From NCBI RefSeq assembly GCF_040436345.1, contig NC_133221.1, forward strand, positions 2,454,118 through 2,518,117: 64,000 nucleotides of DNA. The letters run 5' to 3'. This document shows positions 1 through 11,470 of the stretch, piece after piece; the first letter of the stretch is position 1, and the number at the start of each line of letters is the position of its first letter. The position numbers were made by a program, and so were the translations under genes. This DNA is from Pagrus major (lineage: Eukaryota > Chordata > Actinopteri > Spariformes > Sparidae). Under the pieces are notes generated by a model. That model did no database searches. It had not been told where the DNA came from and worked only from the letters and a program-made list of their open reading frames with translations.

Positions 1-217
1 TTACTGACTGTGATACCAGTAACAATCTTTAAGCCCCAGGCAGAACAGAGTCCAGCCCCAGTTTTTGTCACTCACTGCTGATCTCTGCCTCCCTCCGACA
101 ATAGCTTTTAATACAAGTAATGTTAGACTAATGGACTCGAACCCCGGGCCGCTGCAGCGAGGACAAGGCCTCTGTACATGGGACGCCTGCTCTACCAACT
201 GAGCTAGTGGGCGCCCC
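1..217 (-). repeat. tRNA-derived SINE (head at 131-217)
   Basis: On the minus strand the head starts near 217 and contains an A-box-like TAGCTCAGTTGG and a B-box GGTTCGAGTCC, the internal RNA polymerase III promoter elements of tRNA genes. The presumed 3' acceptor side does not pair with the 5' GGGCGCC and the anticodon region is too long, so it is not a working tRNA gene. The body probably continues to the left window edge. It lies in the region upstream of the first visible atp6ap1 exon. Confidence 0.65.
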
Positions 218-451
218 TAACTTTTAAACTTTTTGGTCCAGCCGAGGCCAGAAAATCAACAATAAGGCCGCAGTCTCTCGATTACGCTCTATCTCTACAT
301 CCAAATATTAAATTCACCACATCTCCACTAGAGAAATAAATTGAGTCTGAATGGGGTTATTACAATCTCAGTCTTTTGATTTTAATCATGCCAATTTCAC
401 TCACCTCCCTCCTATTTTCATCAATATCTCATTGTTGTCCGACTCTTTCAG

Positions 452-3400
452 GGCTGATCTGATGTCTGCAAAAGAGATTCTCAGTGGAAACGGTGAGTCT
501 TACATTTAACCTGTCTAACGAGCCGCCTGCAGTATGTCTCAGGTAAAATGATGTTCATTACGTGTATATTGCAGCCTCACATACATAATATAAGCGTGTA
601 ATAGGTTTAATGAGTTATTTGCGTAGACCATCTCAAAAGTGTTTCCTAAATGACATCAATCAGCTTTCATAAAAGAGGCCAGCTACCGTTAGAAACCAAT
701 ATTAAAATCACTCCTGCAACATTATTTTTTAGGAAAATGTCCCCGAAATCAAGCTGACTGATTGACCCTGTAAAGTCCGATGGATTCTGATTGGCTGTCA
801 GTGTTTCTATTGTTCATCAAATTGCTCTGAAAGTGATCCCAACGATATCGTTCCCCGCTGTCGTTGTGGTTATAGTTGTGATGTGGACTCCATACACTGC
901 AGTTAGAACGATTTTTAAAACGTTATATTTATAGTTATCGTTCTTGGTGTGGATGGACCTGAACCCCTCTGAGGACAGTTTTTTTGCATGTGAGAACTTG
1001 CTGGGTAATGCCACGCCAATAGACGAAGGTGTTGTTTTTCAGACGAGGTGATTGGTCAGGTGTTGAGCACCATGAAGGCCCAGTCTGTTCCATACACAGC
1101 CATCTACACTGCCCTGCGGCCGTCCAGGGTGAGTGCCAATGTGTTTATTAATAATGTGTTGAACATGTGTTAATTCTTGTTTTTTCCGACCCAAATGTCT
1201 GTTCCACTCTTCCTGTCTCTTTACAGGAAGCTGCGTCTCTCTCTATTGAAGCCGGCCTGGGTGGAGGACGTTCTCTGCTGCAGGCCAGAGGTGGATACAG
1301 GGAGAGGGAGAGAGAGCGTGAGAGGCAGCGTCGAATCAAGGAGAAGGCTGAGATCTACGGTCCGGTGGAGTTTAAGGTGGAGCGACTCGGTTACATCTTT
1401 CTATACATCCAGTGTGCAGTCTTATATTTTCTTCTTATTGTTGACAAATCCTATTAAAAGACCCAAATCAACGATTGATGTTTTTACTAACAAGCATTAG
1501 CCGTGTTTCCATGAAGCATTTTGAAGAATATCGCATTCGAAATTTTATGCAAACGGCAACATTTGGAAAAACATGCAAAAACGTTTGAACGCTCGCTTGA
1601 GGTGGTTTTTGTCTTTTGTGAATCAGAGCTGAAGCACAGAATGTTTGATGGAAACAGAATCGAACCGAATAACCTCCGCTGTCTGCATTGTATTTCTTCG
1701 TCGTCTCCGGACAGCATGCAACATGGCCCTTTACTTGGCCAAGGTCATTCATTCAAAACAGTTTATGGAAACGCACCAGATTCACTTTTTGTTTTGTTTT
1801 TTGCTAACTTTCAAAAGCTTAAAATTTGCTTGACATTTTATGGAAACATGGCTACTGTGTGTGTTTCACAGCCCGATGTATCCTCTTCCTCTGTGCCATA
1901 GAGCTCCACTGTTGTCCATAAACTATTAGCCACACTGTTGCCATGAACGCACACACCGTAGTTTATTTTGATTCAATCCAGAACACACCATCCTGCTTCC
2001 ACAAGTGAGGGTCAAAACTCTAAACACCAGGTGGGTTTATAAATAATAATTGCTTGCCAGAAGAGGGCAGCACATATACGTTTTAGATCTTTAGATTTTC
2101 CATTTTATTTATTATTCATATGGCACTAGTTTAATAAGTAGGAGCAGAAAAATATTGTAAATGTTAGTATTTTGTTTAACACTTTTATATGAATTGTTGA
2201 GATGATGTTACTGAAATAAAACTTAGAGAGACTGACTGACATGTGATGGCATTTTGTTTGAAAATATGATTCATGATGTTCAGTTTCCAGAAGCGATGAT
2301 TTAACTTTTTTTCTGATCCAGTGTTAAAGAATCAAACAAAAAAACGTAATCTTGTAGCGTCACAATAGTGACATGTACTGTAGAACCAAAACCCAATATT
2401 GTGATAGTATTGATTTGGGAGGTAAGCATATCGTCCCAGCCCTTTTTAAAGGTTTTTGGTGTTATTATGGAATTTGGTAACGATAAGAAAAATATGCAAT
2501 AACAGTTTTATTCTTTCAGTCTTGTTTTCTTGATCTCTCATCTCTCCTCCTTCTTCCTACAGGAGGGTGAAGACACCTGTATCCTTCTGTGGGCTAAAGG
2601 CCTGACAGTCAGCATCCTTCGGAGCGGTAGCTGGGAAGTCCAAGACTTGACCTCGTCAACCTTTGGGAAGGAAGCCCGCCTGAAGCTCGACGGCTCGCGC
2701 TGCGACAAAACCAAAGCGAGGTAGTTCATACATGTCATATACTTAAGGGGGCACTGTGTAGTTTTGGAGTGTCCAACTCATAATTTTAATATTTACAATA
2801 TTAATCAGGTTTAATTAATCCAAACTCAGAAATATTTATCTTTTCCATCAATGAATAAACAAGCTGTTCTCAAAGGAAAATCAGGTCCCAGAGCACTGTT
2901 TGAAGATCTTTCTCTTCTGATCAAAATGTCTTCACCAGAACTATGTGCACTGTTTAAAAAGTGAAGGAGCTTCTTAGGAATTATTTTTGCTTGGACAGTC
3001 AAAACTGCTGCCACAGGTGGGCTAGTACAGTGCTTCTGCTTAAACTTCCCTTTATATAATCTGCAATCCATCAGGGTTTACTTTTATTATTGATTCATCT
3101 ACACATTATTTTGTTGATTTAATTGATTATTTGGTCTAAAAAAAAAGTTAAGATAGTGAAAAATGTACATCAACATTTCCAAAGTGACGTCTCAAATGTT
3201 TTGTTTTTGTCCTATTTAAAAAAAAAAAAAACTAAAAAAAAAACTCAAACTGTTCAGTTTAGTTACAGAAGATTAAGAAAAACCAGCAAGTATTCTCTCT
3301 GGCACTAGAACAGAAGCTGTATCAACTCAATTATTAGCGTTTGTGCCTGACTGAACGACTTCAGTGATTAATTATCCAACTACAAACGGACCGCCACTGC

Positions 3401-6400
3401 CCACATTGACCTCTGGGGTCGTAACATTTGGCTTTTGCTAGAGTATCTTAAAATGTTCGGCTGAAAGGTTTTGGAAGTTAATGAACAATAAGTATTGAAA
3501 TGGTGTCATAAATAAAACAATACAGAAATCAGACAAACTGAACACATTTTACTAAAGACACACACAAACCATGGTATCCAAAACTTTATTATTTATTAAC
3601 TTTTTATATACAAATTTTCCCCCAGAAGGACTTTTGTTTTCTCTCAGAAAAAAACATTTCAGAGGAAATCTTTTTTTTTCATGCATGACAGCGAGTGGGA
3701 GAAAATCCAGGAGAATTTTTTTTTCAGGAAAATCAGGAAATATTTTTTTCATGTGTGAAAAATGTGGTAAAAATTAAACTATTTATTTTTATATATACAA
3801 ATTTCCCCCAAAAGGACTTTTGTTTTCATGTATGAAACTAGGTTTGACGAAGACAAAAATTCCAGGGAAAAAAACATTTTGGGGAAATCTTTTTTTCATG
3901 CGTGCATGTGGGAAAATCCAGGAGATTTTTTTGCGGAGTCATTTCTTTTTCCTTCAGGAAACATTTTTTTAATGTGTGAAAAAATGGGGGAAAAAACCTT
4001 TTTAAGGAGAATTTTCAGGATTTTTTTTTTCATGTGTGAAACGGATAATTTTTCCCTAAATCCTCCTGGAAAAGGAAAAAGTCTCCTGGAATGCCTTTTA
4101 CTAGAGCATCTTAACATGTTTCATATCCCTAAAATCTGTACAACTTCCGCTGAAAGGTTTTGGAAGTTAATAAACAATAAGTTTTGAAATGGTGTCATAA
4201 ATAAAAACAATACAAATCAGACAAACTGAACACATTTCACTAAAGAGACACACAGAAAACATGTTATCCAAAACTTTATTAGACCCATTATTTCATCATC
4301 AGTGTTATCGGAGACTTAAGACAGCGAAAGCAAACAAACGATGAGATGCAGACATTATTTTACATTTATTTCACCACCAAAACTGCTCTCAATATTCATC
4401 ATAGCAGCCTCAAAAAAATGTAAGAAATTGTCTTTATATGACGTGTTTTTTTTGGATGAAATCTTAAAATTGTGTCAACTGGATTTTTTTTTTTTTTTGA
4501 CCTCCTTTATTTGATTTCATCTTTGGTTCTTTGCAGGTTGGTTCTTAATTATGAGGATGTTCTCCGCCACCGCGACTTCAAACTAATGTGAGTCCACAAC
4601 ATAGAAAAACACTCTCAAATAAATAAATATAATTCTATATCTTCTGTTCTGTTTGAACTTTAAGCCTTCGGCACTATAATTCACTAATACTAGTGGACAT
4701 AGAGCTCCACCATCTCCTGCTGTAACCTCCGTGAACCCGTTTGAATTCTCTCCATGTGTTTGTGTGTATCCAGCTTTGCCATGAGCCAGCGTCACTACAA
4801 GGTGTCCGCTCGCCGCTGGTTCACGCTGGACGCCGTGGAGCTGGAGTACGACGGCAACCAAAGCCACGTTCAACGGCAGCAGAAACATTTATGCACCCGC
4901 TGAGTACTCGTACCGCTGCGAGTCCGTCACCAACTTCCGTTGGCCCCTGCTCATCCCACACTCGTCCAAAGATCCAGCCAATCAGTGGAGGGTTTCTTTT
5001 GAAGACTTTCAGGTGAGAAAGTCATCTTTAGCCGGATAAAAACTTTTGGTTTTCAAAGTGTGACACTGTGGCCCCCCTCAACACACAGGAAGTATGATGC
5101 CTTGGAGCTGTGGGCTTTTGTAGCTATACTTCTTCACATTTTGGCAAATTGGCACTATTTAAATTAATGCCGAATTAGCTATTAGAAGTTCCTGTACACA
5201 TAGCTGGGATAGTCTAAGTTCCTTCTGTAAGAAAAGAGAATTTCAGGATACTTTGTTTTTCATGTGAAACAGATCTTCTCTTTTTTCTAAAATTCCCCTC
5301 AGTAGAATTTTGTTTTTATTTTTGAAACTAGGTTGGAAAAAGGAAAAATGGGGGTAAAAATTCAACTAGGCTAGTTTTTTTAACTAGGGTTAAAAAAAAA
5401 TGGGATAATTTTCAGGAAGATTTTTTTTCATGTGTGAAACAGATTTTTTTTTCCCCCCACCAGTTTTACCCGAGGAGGTTTTTTGTTTGAAACGTGTTTC
5501 AGGAGAATTTTTTTTTTTCACGTTTGAATTCGAGTGGGGGAAGTGGGAGACTTTTTCATTTTCCAGGAGACTTTTTTTCATGTGTGAAATTGAGTTGGAA
5601 AAAAAAAAGAAACATTTCCAGAAGAAAAAAGTATTTAAAAAAAAAAAAGAATTTCAGGAAAAAAAGAATTCATGAGGATTTTTTTTTTTTTCTTTTCAGA
5701 AAATATTTTTTCAAATTTCACCAGAGGGATTTTTTTGTTTCCATGAATGAAACTTGTTTGAAAAATTTCAGGAAAAAAAATAAATAAAAAAATTCAGGAA
5801 ATATTTTCCTTTTCAGAAGGAATCTTTTTTTCAAGTGTGAAAAATGGGCTAAAAATTCAACTAGGAAAACATTTTCAGGAAAAGAATTCTGGGAAAGAAA
5901 AACAAAAATCCAGGAGAGAAAAGTATTTAAAAAAAAACAAACTGGAATTAGCCGGAATTTTCTTCTGGAAAAAAAAATTCTCTTATGGGAGTGTTTTTCA
6001 GGAGGATTTTTTTCATGTGTACGAGGGTAAAAAAAAAAATGTACGAGAATTTTCCCTTTTTTTCATGTGTGATTTTTTTTTTTTTTTTTTTTTTTTTAAT
6101 TTTTTTTTTTTACTTTTTGTTTTGATGTATGAAACTAGTTTGACAAGAAAAATAATTTGGGGAAAAATGTTTTCAGGAGAATTTTTTTTTTTGTTCATGA
6201 GTGTGAGGAATTCAACCACGAAAAAAATATAGTATATAATATAGTTTTTTTTTCTTTTTTAATACAAATTTTCCTCCAGGAGAATTTTTGTTTTCATGAA
6301 TGAAACTTGTTTGAAAAGGGAAAAAAAAAATTCAGGAAATTTAAAAAATGATTAAGTATTAGAAAAAAAAATCCAGGAGGAAAACATTTTTTACTCACGT

Positions 6401-8086
6401 GTGAATTCTTCTTCGTATGTTTCCCCAGGAGAAAAAATGTTCTCGTGTGACAGTGATTTTTTTTTTTTCTTAACTAGAAACTGAAAAAGAAAAAAATCCT
6501 GGATATTTATTTTTTCATAAATGCCAAAAAATCACCTGAGAACTGGTGGAAAAAAGTTGACCCCTGTGTGAAATCAAGTGAAAAAAAAAACAGGAGAAAG
6601 AAACTATTTCAAAAATGAACAGAAGAATGAGCCTCACAAAGAAAAAAAACAGCCCTGGGGAAAAAAAAAAAAAAAATTCTCCCTGAATTTCTTCTTTTTT
6701 CCACTTGGTGTGTCACACATGAAAATAAATTTCTCCTGGCAAAAAAATAATAAAAATCACTATTTCTCACATTCTTGGTATGCAGCAGTGTTTCGATGGT
6801 TCATGAAAAAATGGATAAACATTTCAGATTTTTTTCTTTTTTTAAACTGAGTGAATTTTTCTTTCTTAATTCTTGTTTCTAGAGAGAAAAATTCTCTTCT
6901 GAAACTGTGATCTTTTTTTTTTTAGTCCAGGAGGATTTTTATGTCAAAGTGTGAAACTAGCTTGAAAAATAAATTCAAAACGGAGCGCAGAAAATTCCCA
7001 AAAACATCTTCAGGAGAAAGAAAGTCAAGTGATTTTTTTGGCATGTGTGAAACTGGGTTGAATACATTTTTGAGTGGGGAAAAAAAACTTTGCCAGAATG
7101 TTTTTTTTCAAGTTTCTTAAATTTTGTTTTTTCATCTGTGAAAATATGGGGGGAAAAAATTGAGATTTCTTTCCCATGTGTGAAATGGTGCAAAAAAAAA
7201 TTCCAAGTGAAATTATTTTTTCATGTGTGAAATGTTTCTGTTTTCTGCAGGAGAAACTGTGACTTTATTTTTTTTCTAAAATTCTCCCCCATCAAAAAAA
7301 AATAAAATAAAAAATGTAGGAGAATTTTCAGGATTTTTAATACAAATTTTCAAAAAAAAAATCAATTAGGATATGTGAAACAGATTTTTTTTCTGGATCG
7401 TCTTCTGGATGTATTCTGACGAGCTACATGATCTGCAGCTTTCTACTTTTCTGTTTTTCCACCTTTGTGACGTCAAATATGACACAACAGATAGTAACAG
7501 GGAGCTAAACTCATCTCCTGGCAATGTGAAAGTAGTCAAATGCCTATTTTTAGTGGGTTGACAGGCATTTATACAACGTGCATATACTTACTAATTTTGG
7601 TTAATTAGCGCTTTGTGTCACAGACACTGCTGTAGCTCCAAACGCTGAATGTGTCGATAAACGGCCAAATCAGTCGAGCTACAACTTCCTGTTGTTTTTC
7701 AGCTGTTCCCTTCACCACATGCTGTATTTTTGCCTCACAGTTTGAAAACCTCTTTTCTCTGTGTACATCATACTTTGTCCAGTTGGCTGTTGAACAATGT
7801 GTCTCTAAATGTTTCTTTTGTACAAACATAGAGAACAGAGATTAACACTGTCACCTGTTTTTCATTAACTTGATAGATCCAGGGCTTCAACGTGTCCGGC
7901 AGTGAATTCTCCTATGCCAGTGACTGTGCGGGCTTTTTCTCTCCTGGTATCTGGATGGGTCTGATGACCAGTCTCCTCATGGTCCTCGTGCTCACCTACG
8001 GCCTGCACATGATCATGCAGCTCCGCACTATGGACCGTTTTGATGACCCCAAGGGCCCGGCTATCTCTGTGCCCCAGACAGAGTAA
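452..8086 (+). CDS. atp6ap1: V-type proton ATPase accessory subunit S1 (Ac45), 3' seven exons; 5' part outside window
   Basis: Accessory membrane glycoprotein of the vacuolar proton pump, which acts in V-ATPase assembly and sorting in endomembranes. Exons with good splice sites and matching phases: 452-492, 1043-1128, 1227-1376, 2563-2720, 4537-4587, 4774-5012, 7877-8086 (stop TAA 8084-8086). Recognisable family stretches are [14 protein letters not shown], the [14 protein letters not shown] segment before an Asn-rich luminal region, and the terminal exon [19 protein letters not shown], followed by one membrane helix and a short cytoplasmic tail with [11 protein letters not shown]. The third exon carries an Arg/Glu-rich stretch ([12 protein letters not shown]) not expected in mammalian Ac45, so its 3' boundary is less certain. 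Exon 4774-5012 has one extra A near 4865-4870 that shifts the frame and gives an early stop; without it the phases close perfectly into the last exon. This is either a sequencing or assembly error or a real lesion. The 5' exons with the signal peptide lie left of the window. Confidence 0.9.
1499..1853. mobile_element. MITE-like element with ~15-bp terminal inverted repeats
   Basis: The left end reads TAGCCGTGTTTCCAT and the right end ATGGAAACATGGCTA, which are inverted copies with one mismatch. There is no coding capacity. It lies in the atp6ap1 intron between exons 1227-1376 and 2563-2720. The superfamily is not clear; a TA target would fit a Tc1/mariner-type insertion, but this is inference. 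Confidence 0.55.
2743..2911 (+). mobile_element. Truncated piggyBac-type (TTAA) MITE
   Basis: It begins at a TTAA and matches the TTAAAGGGGCACTACGTAG end and adjacent body of the element seen intact at 26160-26518 and, longer, at 50385-51670. Similarity fades near 2911, so the far end is missing. It lies just downstream of the atp6ap1 exon ending at 2720. Confidence 0.6.
3408..3426 (+). repeat. End fragment of the TGTTACGACC/GGTCGTAACA element
   Basis: Only the terminal stretch CTCTGGGGTCGTAACA remains, identical to the right ends at 10640 and 19250. Confidence 0.45.
3463..4430 (-). repeat. Duplicated copies of a minus-strand 3'UTR plus AT-rich repeat, inside an atp6ap1 intron
   Basis: A ~130-bp segment (GAAAGGTTTTGGAAGTTAAT... 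through CCAAAACTTTATTA) occurs at 3463-3595 and 4149-4280, and again at 20883-21010, where it belongs to the 3'UTR of the minus-strand gene ending at 21216. The 4280-4430 segment continues that UTR towards its coding part and stops about 25-50 bp before it. Between them lies the CATGTGTGAAA repeat, also matching 20297-20830. Block 3570-4430 is therefore a displaced copy of 20290-21170. Confidence 0.7.
5230..7400. repeat. AT-rich degenerate higher-order repeat (CATGTGTGAAA family), atp6ap1 last intron
   Basis: Poly-T and poly-A runs separated by recurring words: TTTTCATGTGTGAAAC, CATGTATGAAACTAGTTTGAC, CATGnnTGAAACCGAGTGGG, GGGGTAAAAATTCAACTAGG and TTTCAGGAGAATTTTCAGGA. Words recur every ~50-100 bp and tend to keep an order, suggesting subrepeats inside a unit of a few hundred bases. 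Open frames here are only translations of the repeat. Confidence 0.75.
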
Positions 8087-9795
8087 CTGCAGTCTCTCTC
8101 CTGACTTCACTTTCCATTTTTCCTCCCTTCTGTCCCTCATATGCTTCTCTTCCACTCCCTCCCTTTACATTCCACTCCCTGTTCATCTGTAGTTGGGCAT
8201 TAAACAGACTAATTAGTGGTGTTGTCAGAATAAGGGTTTAGTCATCACTGCGTATGTGTCAGTTTATAAAATGTGCATCCTGAGACCGAAGAGCCGAGTG
8301 TTCAGGTCGCTCAGTTTGTGCCTCTCATGTATTAAAAATCCCTAAAAGGTGGTTTAATAAAACTAAAAAGCTGCTCTGAAGGGATTTCCAGAATCCTTCC
8401 AGTCACTTCTAAAATATTCGTCACTGCTCGATGAGATTTTCAACTTGCTTCCTAATCTAAACAAAGACGATGGCTGAAAAGTTTCTGTCTTGGCTTAAAG
8501 CAGCAATAATGAATATTCTTTATTAACAATGTGATCGTGTGGAAGATGTGGCTCTGTTTATGGAGTCTTGAGGTGACTTTCACTTCATTGTTTATCTGTC
8601 TGGTCACAACGCTACATTCAGGCAGCTGCTTTCAGATAAAAGGCTGTAAAAAGCCACTGTTCATCATGGCTGTGTTAGACAATGCTCGTGTTTCTCCGCT
8701 CTGCAGAAAATCCACGCAGTCTTTTTTTGACGGAAGACAGAAAGTCAGACAGCGTCGTAACTGCATAGTGAGTCCGGTCAAATTTTTCAAAACCCGGTGC
8801 TGAATCTGACTCTACAGCACAACAAAGTAGGAAACGATTAAACTACGTAGCTTTGGGTGAGGGTAGTAAGTTGGGTGGTCTTCGTTGCAATTTTTTACAT
8901 GTAAAAATTGACTTGGGGAACATTTCTGGGTACATTTGCTTGACTGAGCGAGTAAAAACACATTAAAGGAAGAGTTCGCCCAAAAATGAATACTCGGTCA
9001 TTATCTCCTCCCTCCATGTTGATGTAAAGTCGGGTGAAGTTTCGTAGTCCACAAAACATTTCTGGAGCTTCACAGTGAAACAGAGTTGCAGCATCCTGCT
9101 AAACAACTGAAGGAGCTGGGTTAGGTGAACTGTTCCTTTAATGTTTCCTTCATTATTTCTCAAACATCACCAAAAGTGATGTTAATACATGAGAGGCACA
9201 AACTTGGGTGAGTTTTCAGGCTGCTGTGGAGGGATACAATTGTACATACAGGGACAAAAATTAACTTAAATTATGAAATGCTATTTATTGGTGAAACTCA
9301 TTTGTGTGTGTGTGTGTTTACAGCTGTTTTGTGTCCGTCAGTAGACAAGGTTAAGTGTTGATATTGAATGAAGGGATCCATTTTCTGTATGGATGACAGA
9401 TGAACTTGTATCCATTACATTACTGTTAAAGAGCAAAGGGACATTTTGATGAACAAGCTGACTCAGATCCAGATAATCTCAATACGCAATGTGAGACGAC
9501 CTCTAACGTGCAGCATGAAGTCAGACATTTCCAAGTGTTTGTCAGTCACCTTCATGGTTGTTTCAGAGCGTGAGCTTAAAAGCTATTTTCATTTTTGAAC
9601 AATATTCTTTGTCTCAATCGACATGAATACTGTATTTATGACTCAGCTGAAGTGCACTGAAATATGCTCAATGTGAATTTTATTTTCAGTTTGTTAACTT
9701 ATTTTGTTTTGATGATTTGTAGTGAATATCAATGACGTGAGGAACATGGTCCTGTGTTGATGTGAACCCAATAAAACATCTGTGAAAACTGAGTG
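8087..9795 (+). other. atp6ap1: atp6ap1 3'UTR with poly(A) signal AATAAA at 9770-9775
   Basis: There is no open frame of note. The sequence after the stop is non-repetitive except for one MITE and a short GT run near 9303, and it ends with AATAAA at 9770-9775. The same stretch is repeated at 16786-18330 with AATAAA at 18313-18318; the second copy lacks about 160 bp corresponding to 8776-8930. Confidence 0.65.
8963..9141. mobile_element. Short TTAA-flanked MITE in the atp6ap1 3'UTR
   Basis: TTAA at 8963-8966 and 9138-9141 bounds a 179-bp element with inverted ends resembling AAAGGAAGAGTTCGCC and GGTGAACTGTTCCTTT. It is non-coding. A copy lies at 17503-17682 in the duplicated 3'UTR. Confidence 0.65.
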
Positions 9796-9879
9796 TTTAT
9801 TTTTATTTTGAATACAATAATGAATTCTAATTCATTCACAGAATATATTCAGGCAAACTTTGCAGAAATCAAATTGAGG

Positions 9880-10084
9880 CTTATCAAGGAACAGTGCAGC
9901 ACGTTTGTATACTGGTTGAAAGTAACTAAGTACATTTACAGTACCCAAGTATTGTGCTTATGTACAAATCTGAAGTACTTATATTTTACTGCAGTCTTTT
10001 GTTTTCATGTCACTTTCTACCTCTACTGTACCACGTCAGAGGAAAATACTTTACTTTTTTTACTCCACTACATCAGACGGTGGT
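9880..10084 (+). repeat. Dispersed teleost-type repeat (AGTAACTAAGTACATTTAC...)
   Basis: It contains the words AGTAACTAAGTACATTTAC, CAAATCTGAAGTACTTATA and TCCACTACATCAGA. Copies occur at 18430-18640 and, partly, 24385-24490. Similar words in reverse orientation occur near 36050-36110 and 49600-49640. It is non-coding and probably a degraded transposon. Confidence 0.5.
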
Positions 10085-10339
10085 AGTTACTTTATAAATT
10101 AAGATTTTTTTAGAATTTTTTTTAGGAGGAATTTTTTCTTTTCCTTCAGGAAATATTTTTTTAATGTGTGAAAAAATTCAACTGGAAAAAAAAATTGAGA
10201 ATTTTCAGGATTTCTGTTTTCATGTGTGAAAACATTTCAGGAGAATTTTTTTTCACGTTTGAAACCAAGACGGGGAAAATTCAGGAGAATTCTTTTCAGG
10301 AGGATTTTTAAAAAAAATTTTAACTAGGTAATAAAAAAA
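10085..10339. repeat. AT-rich CATGTGTGAAA repeat, downstream of atp6ap1 copy 1
   Basis: Same word set as 5230-7400; it resumes at 10641 after the inserted element 10340-10640. Confidence 0.7.
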
Positions 10340-10640
10340 TGAAAATGAGACTCCCCTCTTCCCATCCCTCAAGCAAGCAAAGCATTTATAAAGGTTTTAT
10401 TTAAAAACACATCTAGCACACAAACAGACATGCTGCTAGTCTGGCTGAGAGAGGAGCCCCCAGGAACTGGAAGAGCCGGCCTTTAAACTCCTGGCTTCAA
10501 GGCAGGAACCAATCAGCTCCCTGGACAACCTACAATCACTCAAACACACCTGCAACCAATCACACACACATTCAGGTAACAGAGAGGGTTATTTAAGCAG
10601 AGACAATAGAAACATTTATACGACCTCTGGGGTCGTAACA
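10340..10640. mobile_element. ~300-bp element ending GGTCGTAACA (copy A)
   Basis: This copy lacks the left ~45 bp seen at 21601 (TGTTACGACCAGGGCC...). Complete ends would be TGTTACGACC and GGTCGTAACA, a 10-bp inverted repeat that also fits the TG...CA ends of an LTR. It is non-coding: either a MITE or a solo LTR. Other copies are 18939-19250 and 21601-21850. Confidence 0.55.
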
Positions 10641-11470
10641 CCAGGGGGGAAAATTCTGGAGAAAAAAAAACAGTTCCAGGAGAAAAAAGGATTTAAAAAA
10701 ACAGAAACAGCCAGGTTTTCTTCTGGAAAGTCTTTTCAGGAGGAATTGTATCATGTGTGAAACTGAATGGGCATTTAGGAGAATTTTCAGGATTTTTTTT
10801 CATGTGTGAAAGATTTTTTAAAATTTATTTTAAAATATACAAATTTTCACCAAAAAGGACTTTTGTTTTCATGTATGAAACTAGTTTGACAAAGACAAAA
10901 ATTCTAGGAAAAAAAAAATTCATTTCACTTTTTTTTCCCCCATGCAGAATTTTTTTTCAGGAGAATTGTATTTTTTTTATCCTTCAGGAAATATTTTTTC
11001 ATGTGTGAAAAAATGGGGTAAAAATTCAACTAGGTGAAAAAATATTAGGAAAATTTTCAGGGAAAAATTTTCTGAAAAAAAAAAATTAGAAATTTCATGT
11101 GTGTAAAAATGGGGTAAAAATTCAACTATGAAAACAAAAATTTAGGAGATTCTTTTTCCACAAGGATCCCCTACAGGGACTTTTTGTTTTCATGTATGAA
11201 ACTTTCAGGGGAAAAAAAATTCAGGAGAAATCTTTTTTTCATGTTTGAAACCAAGTGGGAGAAAATCCAGGAATTCTTTTCAAGAGGATTTTTTTAATTT
11301 CAGGAAATATTTTTCATGTGAAAAAATGGGGTAAAAATGCAACTAGGTAAAAAAAAAATTAGGAGAATTTTTTTCTGGGGGGAAAAAATCTGGAAAAAAG
11401 AGAACATTTCCAGGAGAAAAAAGTATTTAAAAAACAGAAATAGTCAAGGTTTTCTTCTGGAAAAAAAAGC
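10641..11470. repeat. AT-rich CATGTGTGAAA repeat up to the atp6ap1 duplication breakpoint
   Basis: Same word set. CATGTGTGAAA or CATGTATGAAA cores occur at about 10752, 10801, 10870, 11000, 11098 and 11190. The repeat runs directly into the partial exon that starts at 11471. Confidence 0.7.

Noticed and set aside
131-217. Functional tRNA gene
   Set aside because: A and B boxes are present, but the acceptor stem does not pair and the middle is too long; a tRNA-derived SINE.
5390-6232. Many 60-130 codon open frames (e.g. rich in F, S, C, K, with MCETDFFF or FMYETSLTK)
   Set aside because: They are translations of the AT-rich repeat, occur on both strands, and repeat wherever the repeat recurs. 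Low complexity, no domain.
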